From Alliaria petiolata (Eukaryota; Streptophyta; Magnoliopsida; Brassicales; Brassicaceae), in contig JAHZTW010000006.1 in assembly GCA_020283515.1 (NCBI GenBank), positions 34,235,020 through 34,299,019 of the forward strand: DNA of 64,000 nucleotides, in the 5' to 3' direction. The notes below the pieces were generated by a model that was not told the DNA's origin, made no database searches, and saw only the letters and a list, made by a program, of their open reading frames with translations. The position numbers and the translations under genes were made by a program. The stretch's first letter is position 1. Each line of letters opens with the position of its first letter. Of this stretch, positions 57,950-64,000 are shown piece after piece.

Positions 57950-59700
57950 GTTGGAAACCCAAGTTTCATCTGTTTGGATTCAGGTTGGCGCCTGGACAAA
58001 GTAAAAGACTGACATTGGAAATTTGGAATCATGGGACAATACTTCAGTCTGAAAGAATTAGTAGATTCCAAATGTATTACCGTGACCGGCTAAACCGCGA
58101 GGACGAATATTAAATCCATCACTAATAGTTAATCCAATAATCAATCGGAAACAAAGGAGTGGCACATAAAAATAATTACAAAATTTGTAGATTCCGAGAA
58201 ACCCCATCATGTTGAAGGAATCATACTAATCAAGGTTTATAAAGATGACTTATATTGTTAGCATTTCACCAAAGCCGAAAAAAATAGGCTATTAAGTTTT
58301 AAGAAATCTTTTTTTGTCAGGAAAAAAAAATTCAGGTTAAGCTTTACATTTTCGAGTGCGAAGTTAATTTGTAAAAGAACACGTATCCGTGTTGAAAGTT
58401 TGATTTGAACAAAAGTTTTTGTACACACCATAAAACAAACATTTTTTTAGATGCATAGTATATTAAACACAGTATATAACATAACTAAATGAAAAAATAT
58501 ATATAAAAAAATATTAAGGAGTGAGATTCCTTCGGTCTCTAGTGGCTCAACAAGAGTTTATTAATTCTTGTACACGAGGTTTGGGATTTGATTCCCATAA
58601 AATGCAAATTTATACAGATTATTGGAGAGTACAACTGTCCATCTTGAACGTGCTGCATGTAGAAATGTCTATCGTAGAATTTTGTTTTGCTGGTCGAATG
58701 GTTCAATGCAGAATCGTCCGTGGATGAGTTGTTCACTTGTCTTGATTGATATCATTAACGGTAATATGATATTAAGTTAAATAAGCATTTTCTAAATAAC
58801 GTTTCTGACGGAAAAATTAAACATTATGTAAGCTCCAAAGAAATCTGAATTTTTGGATAAATCCATTCCAGTTAGGATTTTCTTCTCACACCAGCCCGGA
58901 AAATTAAAATTGATTCTTAAAATTTGCTAAACTGTGTTTGTTATAAGTTTTTATTATTCTTTCCGTTTCAAAAAGATAATTTTTTATAGATTTTTCACAC
59001 ATATTAAGAAAATAAATTAATGTCAATCATAAATTTATAAACTTTTTAAACCAAACAAATTTATATGACTCTGAACCAATATTAACTCATAAAATTCAAT
59101 TATTTTCAATAAATAGTTCTTGAAACCTGAATTTTGTTACAATTAATTAGAAAAATGTAACAATTATCATCGATACCGGAGGCGATGCCTCTTCCTTTAC
59201 ACCGTCGCGAGGCTTCTTCTAGGTACCTCCACTAAATCCTTTTGCAAGATATCGCGGAATATTGTTGGTCGGATTTTCAATACATCACCGAATAAAAGAA
59301 TCCATGAAATTACGGTGGATCTGAAACCATAAAATTTGTCGGAACGCCCTACATCCTTAAGATGACTCCAACTCTACTTATCATGTTCCAAAGCAAACAA
59401 ATCGAATTCCCAATAACTTAATTTTCATCGGATTATCTTTTATCTTTTTGTGTTGTAATTATATTAAGTTTTGTAGTTTTTATATAAGTTAAGTTATGTC
59501 CGATTATTTACATTTTTATTTTAGTTTATTTGGATTTATTTAAAACTAGGTGGTAAGACCATGATCAACGCGGTGTCTTAGGAGGAGTTCTTAGTATTAA
59601 AAGGGATTAATTAAAAAGAAAAATAACAAAAAACTGAAGAATCAATTCTTAATTAAGGAATTTAAGAATCGATTCTTAAGTGACAGGTGTGAAGTTGTGA
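57950..59700. other. AT-rich intergenic region
   Basis: No convincing coding sequence. A SINE-like stretch (58519-58600) and a part of the dispersed repeat seen at 425-460 (58685-58710) are the only structures noted. Confidence 0.5.
58519..58600 (+). repeat. Possible tRNA-derived SINE head
   Basis: TAGTGGCTCAACAAG resembles a pol III A box. About 45 bp later TTGGGATTTGATTCCC resembles a decayed B box. This spacing is that of tRNA-derived SINEs. No A tail or target duplication is assigned. Confidence 0.25.
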
Positions 59701-60045
59701 TTGGATAGAGAATTTCTTGAAGACAAAGCGTATTTTTTTCTTCCCATTCGATCTTGGCCTTCTCTTTCTACGACTATCCTCTCTCTTTCTCCTCTCTTTC
59801 ATGCGATTCTCCATTGAATCGTGGTTTGAATCGGGTTTAGACGCGAAATCACTCATTGATTATGAAAAATCTGAGAAGAAGCTACACGAACTCAAACCTC
59901 TTGGAGAGGTCTACACGAAATCAACGATTCGGCGAAGAAGCTATAAGGATTGGCCGATCTCATTGCATGGTAAGATTTCTTCCACAATTGGTTGTGGTTT
60001 CTGATTTGAGAGGTGTATATGAAATCAACCTCTTTCCGATTTCAG
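59701..60045 (+). other. Sequence upstream of the armadillo fragment
   Basis: A short ORF (from ATG 59801 or so) with no recognised domain lies here. It does not match the armadillo family start. It could be part of the same duplicated segment or the left edge of a carrier element. Confidence 0.3.
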
Positions 60046-61410
60046 ATCAAGTCCTGGCCAAGCTCGCCAAAAACGGTGAAGATCAGCCTCCGATCTTGCT
60101 TCTTTTTCTGCGATTTCTACATATTTTATGCATGACTAGTGACCTACAATTGTTTAGCAGAGGATTTAGTGAACGTGATTGTCGACAGAGGTGCTGTTCC
60201 AGCTCTTATGACGCATCTACAGGCGCCGCCGTACAGCGACAGGGACATGGCTTAAAAGTCGTTCGAACACGAGGTCGAGAAGGGAAGCGCGTTTGCTCTT
60301 GGTCTTCTTGCAATTAAGGTTTTGATCCTCATTTTATCTCAGCCAGCTACTTGTATAGTGTGTTAGCTTGTTAGAAAGCAGTTGCCTTTTTATGTTATGA
60401 TGCTCCAAATCTAGTTTTTCTAAGTCAAATTTTGGTAATTGAGCTTTTATTTAAGGAGGGGATTATGTATAGTTTGTCTGATCGCGGTTGTGGAATTGAC
60501 TGCTAACAGCTAGGGTATCAGAAACTGATAGTAGACAAAGGTGCCTTACCTCATCTCGTGAATCTGTTGAAGAGAAACAAAGATGGCTCTTGTTCTCGAG
60601 CTGTTAATAGTGTTATCAGAAGAGCGGCTGATGCCATCACTAATCTTGCTCATGAGAACAGCAGCATCAAGACCCGTGTTAGGTCAGCATATTTAATTGA
60701 TTTCCTCCTTTTAAGATTTGTTTTGAGTACAACTATCTTCATGACTTACACTTCTTGACAAGCAGGCTAGAAGGCGGTATTCCACCTCTCGTGGAGTTGC
60801 TTGAATTTTTTGATTCAAAGGTTCAGCGAGCAGCAGCAGGGGCATTGAGAACCCTTGCATTTAAAAATGACGATAACAAAAACCAGGTAAATATTGCTAT
60901 CTTACAGCTTCTACTTAGATTTGGACGGAGCATGATAAATTATTTTACTTTCGCAGATAGTTGAATGCAATGCTCTTCCCACGCTCATTCTAATGCTAGG
61001 ATCAGAGGATGCTGCTATACATTATGAAGCGGTTAAGAATCTTTTACTGGATTTGAGAGTTTTCATATTCAACTGTTTTGCTACGTATCTATCTATGTAC
61101 ATGGGATTGACATTGAAATAACCAGTTGACTTATGCTTTTAGGTTGGAGTTATAGGCAATATAGTACATTCGTCTCCAAACATTAAAAAAGAGGTTCTTT
61201 CTGTTGGGGCATTGCAACCTGTCATTGGTCTCCTCAAGTATGTGGAAACTCGCTATGATTTACATGGTTGGGCATAGAGTTGTTGCTGTAACCGTAGGTT
61301 CATTCGTCTGGTTTCTTGAATTTGTCTATTTCAGCTCTTGTTGCCCTGAGAGCCAAAGAGAGGCGGCTTTATTACTTGGACAGTTTGCCTCAACTGATTC
61401 TGATTGTAAG
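60046..61410 (+). pseudogene. ABAP1/ARIA-like armadillo-repeat gene fragment (introns kept, in-frame stop)
   Basis: Exon-like blocks with AG/GT borders: 60046-60075, 60161-60318, 60514-60682, 60766-60886, 60957-61031, 61143-61237 and 61335-61410. Translations (LVNVIVDRGAVPAL, then IRRAADAITNLAHENSSIKT and EGGIPPLVELLEF) match consecutive armadillo repeats of ABAP1 and ARIA, plant ARM-BTB proteins that bind replication factors or ABF2. A TAA (60253-60255) breaks the second exon. The N-terminus, later repeats and the BTB domain are missing. Preserved introns mean it came from genomic DNA, not from mRNA. The closest parent is judged ABAP1-like from memory. Confidence 0.85.
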
Positions 61411-61837
61411 GTACTATTTCATCCTGGCTTACTATCCTCAGTTTATCCACATGACAATTAATTCTTAGATATCAGTAATTTTCGAGGCAGTTGGTTTCTT
61501 TGCTACATTGTTGCTTCTCTTTGCTACAATTGTTGTGTCTTGTTGCTTCTCCACCAAACACATTAATGCTTGTTAGATTATGATTGTGACTGTGGTTGTT
61601 AGTGTGATAAATGTTTCTTAATGTTAGATACTAGTCGATGTGGTTGTGATCAATGCTTCAAATTGTTAGATACATGTCAAGTCCCTGTTTAATGCTTTTT
61701 CTCTCTGTGTTATCATCTATTAAACCCGTAACTTCTTCCCTTTCTTTTCATCTTCTAAACTCATTTCTTCTTCTCTTTGTTATCATCTTTTAAACACATT
61801 TCTTCTTATATTTCTCACTTCTTTGACATTTTCGGTT

Positions 61838-62715
61838 ATGGATTCTACGAATCCATATACCTCTTCCTCCAATTTTGTTGACCTTTTGAACAGTTAACAA
61901 GATAATGACGAACTTGGATTTGAACAACTCCATGTCTTTAGTACTCAATGTACTGAAGATTCAAGCTTCCGTGAAGACACACCTGCAAAGCGAAGAGAAA
62001 GAAGGAAATGGACCCCCACTGATGATGTAGTGCTCATCGGCTCATGGCTAAACACGAGCAAGGATCCTCTTGTAGGCAATGAGCAAAAATCAGGGTGTTC
62101 TGAAAACGCATTGCAGCGTACTTTGCGGCAAGTCCCAAGGTTGCAGGATGTGAAAACCGAGAGCCAAGTCACTGTAAGCAACGGTGGCAGAAGATTAATG
62201 AAGCTGTTTGCAAGTTTTGCGGATCCTATGAGACTGCAACAAGAGAGAAAGCTATTGGTCAGAATGAGAATGATGTTCTTAAACTAGCTCACGAAATATT
62301 CTACAACAATTATAATAAGAAATTCACCCTTGACCATGCTTGGAAGGAGCTTTGCAATGACCAGAAATGGTGTCAACTTTGTACTACTAAAACTGATGGC
62401 AGCTCTAAAAGGAGAAGGTGTGAGGATGGTACACAATCATCAAGCACTCTAGATGATCAAGCAACCAACCGTCCTCCTCGTGTTAAGGCAGCAAAAGGAA
62501 AAGGTAAGAGGACTACGGTAGAGAGCAAGGCTCTGTTGAAGTTTCAGACCGTATGGGCGATTAAAGAGAAGGATTGGGGGATAAAAGAGAAGGACATGGA
62601 TTGCAAAGAAAGACTGTCGAAGATGGGTCGTCTTGACAGTCTCATTGCAAAGAAAGAACCACTATCTGAGTTTGAAGAAGCTCTGAAGAAGAAGCTTATT
62701 ACAGACATGTTGTAA
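61838..62715 (+). pseudogene. NAM-associated/Myb-like transposase-related gene copy (stop and frameshift)
   Basis: It opens with MDSTNPYTSSSNFV at 61838. A TAA after residue 19 (about 61895) is followed in frame by RRERRKWTPTDDVVLIGSWL, a Myb/SANT-like start. One base is missing near 62095-62110, after which the frame continues to a natural stop at 62713-62715 through HKQRW-like, NDVLKLAHEIFYNN and SLIAKKEPL blocks. This is the Brassicaceae family often labelled NAM-associated C-terminal or glutathione S-transferase T3-like, related to the Myb-like partner of PIF/Harbinger transposons. Whether TIRs are present was not established. Confidence 0.75.
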
Positions 62716-63068
62716 AATTAGTGATCTCATCTGTGTGTCTTCTTTACCGTGTGTTTCAACTCTGTATGTTTCATGTTCTGTTTCTTGTTTCATGTTTTTA
62801 GTATGTTTCATGTAATATATTTCAGGTTCTGTTTCATGCTTCATGTTCAGTTATAATGTTATATATTTATTGTTCTGTTTCAGTTTGATGTTTTCTGTTT
62901 CATGTAGTATGTTTCTAAAGTAGCCTATTTGTTTGGGACCTCGGTTTAATGAGTTACTAAAAAACTTTGCAAAATTGTATGATTTGTTTGTTAGTAATTT
63001 TGTTAAACCGAATGTTATGATTGTTGCAAGCACAACAACTCTAGCTTATACTTAATTTCCCGTTGCAG
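62716..63068. repeat. GTTTCATGTT-rich low-complexity spacer
   Basis: TGTTTCATGTT/CTGTTTC words recur about ten times between 62750 and 62910. No gene is seen. Confidence 0.6.
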
Positions 63069-63280
63069 ATTACGTCTACAAAGCTATCGATTCTTTGCCT
63101 TCTACAGCTCATCCAATGACTCAATTTCCTAGCAGTGTTATGGCCCTCCAGGTGGATGGCTCTATTCTTTAATAGTTATGTGTCTATCTACCTCTTAAAG
63201 TAGTTAATTTTCACGATTATCTTATCTTATCTTGTTGGATTGTTATCCAGGTTCAAAGTGAGTTCCAAAAGGCATATGAG
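63069..63280 (+). pseudogene. Mitochondrial citrate synthase fragment (two exons)
   Basis: Exon blocks 63069-63151 and 63251-63280 or so, with CAG and GT borders and a 99-bp intron between. They read YVYKAIDSLPSTAHPMTQF, then VMALQ, VQSEFQKAYEKG, as in plant mitochondrial citrate synthase (the TCA-cycle enzyme joining acetyl-CoA and oxaloacetate). After AYEKG the similarity ends. The catalytic His and Asp regions are not present. Intron retention again points to a copied piece of genomic DNA. Confidence 0.85.
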
Positions 63281-63326
63281 AAGGGTGTTTTCGGCACAAT
63301 CAAACAAGAGAAGTCACAAGAATTTT

Positions 63327-63678
63327 TGTAACACCCCGACCGCCCCTACAAGCGAAGCTCCATACCTCTCACAGACTGTTGGTCTTCGTCCCTGTCCGAC
63401 GGTCGGTGCGTTATTTTTCTCGGTGTCCCGACCGACTGATTTACTTGTCCCTGCAATCACCACGTGACCTTTTCCCGTGTGTTGACCTCATTCACACAGT
63501 CCCGCAGATGATATTCTCGGAAGATCGCCCATCCTAGTGCTACTCTAGCATAAGCAGACTTAACTCTGGAGTTCTCTTAGGATAAGTGACCGGAAAAGGT
63601 AAGTGCACTTTGATGACATAGGTAGCCAAATCAATCCATTTGAACTTATTCAAATGGGCCGGGCCCGAATCGTTACAA
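63327..63678 (-). mobile_element. Cassandra TRIM solo LTR (352 bp)
   Basis: Starts TGTAACACCCCGACC and ends TCGTTACA. No internal domain is attached. The flanks ATTTT and ATTTG differ at one base, a probable decayed target duplication. It carries the 5S-like segment (63502-63580), with a mutated A box (AGTTAAGTCTGCTT) and C box (GGATGGGCGATC). Confidence 0.9.
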
Positions 63679-63689
63679 TTTGGATTATG

Positions 63690-63955
63690 AAAACCGAGAC
63701 CACAAGTTTTGTATCTTTGCTAAGTCACAAGAATTTGGTTTTATGCTTTTGGTTTTGTATCTTTGCTAAGTCAGAAGAATTTGAACTATGCCTTCTCTTT
63801 GTATCTTTGCTAAGTCACAAGTGTATACGACTTCCTCTTCTTCTACTTATATACTTTGCAAACTCACAAGTTTCATAAGTCTTTTTCTTTGTGGTCTTTG
63901 ATAAGTTCATACGTCTTCCTCTTCTTGTACTTTTATTTTTTGCAAACCCAATAAT
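63690..63955. repeat. Degenerate tandem repeat, about 45-bp unit
   Basis: TTTGTATCTTTGCTAAGTCA occurs three times (about 63707, 63752 and 63797), followed by weaker copies (CTTTGCAAACTCACAAG, CTTTGATAAGTTCATACG). It is AT-rich and noncoding. Confidence 0.7.
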
Positions 63956-64000
63956 AAGAAATCAGAAATCAAACCTCTTTCTTCTCTCATTCTCCTTCTT
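63956..64000. other. Right window edge
   Basis: CT-rich sequence of the kind seen in 5' UTRs. Nothing can be assigned. Confidence 0.2.

Noticed and set aside
61838..62715. Intact functional NAM-like gene
   Set aside because: Premature TAA after 19 codons and a one-base loss near 62100 break the frame.

Overview
The window is nuclear DNA from a flowering plant of the mustard family (Brassicaceae), probably close to Arabidopsis. The evidence is the Athila-type retrotransposons, the close match of the one intact gene to Arabidopsis secretory phospholipase A2-alpha, and the gene fragments that match Arabidopsis families. It reads like pericentromeric heterochromatin: nearly all of it is LTR retrotransposons stacked inside one another, with one small intact host gene and three broken gene copies. 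Family names rest on recognised motifs and were not checked by search.

Left part. 1-1010 is unassigned plus a TRIM-like fragment. 1012-4258 is a decayed Ty1/copia coding region (+). 4609-11268 is a non-autonomous LTR retrotransposon (+) with about 2.5 kb LTRs and one open 413-codon ORF bearing two zinc knuckles; its 5' edge is lost at an N (4608). It sits inside the env-like ORF of Athila element 1 (minus strand, about 11274-29455), which keeps protease, RT, RNase H and integrase but has almost no gag. A second Athila-type element (17795-28889, minus) sits inside the 5' LTR of element 1. It has gag, protease and an env-like ORF but no RT or integrase.

Middle part. Element 1 was itself inserted in an LTR of a Cassandra TRIM, whose other LTR was split in its 5S-rRNA-like segment by a 6.6 kb gypsy-type element (29840-36409, target duplication GAGGA). 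A complete 830-bp Cassandra copy (36985-37814, target duplication GAAAC) follows. Next comes the only intact host gene, a four-exon secretory PLA2 (38405-39331), then a full-length copia element (39477-45479, target duplication GTGAC) starting 145 bp after its stop codon.

Right part. 45590-57949 is a large LTR element with no recognisable coding capacity (LARD-like). It hosts a tandem Cassandra array (47529-48685), a gag-only gypsy element (49229-51427) and a 1.73 kb solo LTR (52046-53777). From 60046 on lie three pseudogene pieces on the + strand: an ABAP1/ARIA armadillo gene with introns kept, a NAM-associated/Myb-like gene, and two citrate synthase exons. A Cassandra solo LTR (63327-63678) lies just downstream. 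The host DNA works as one small gene island; everything else is mobile-element history that can be ordered by nesting.
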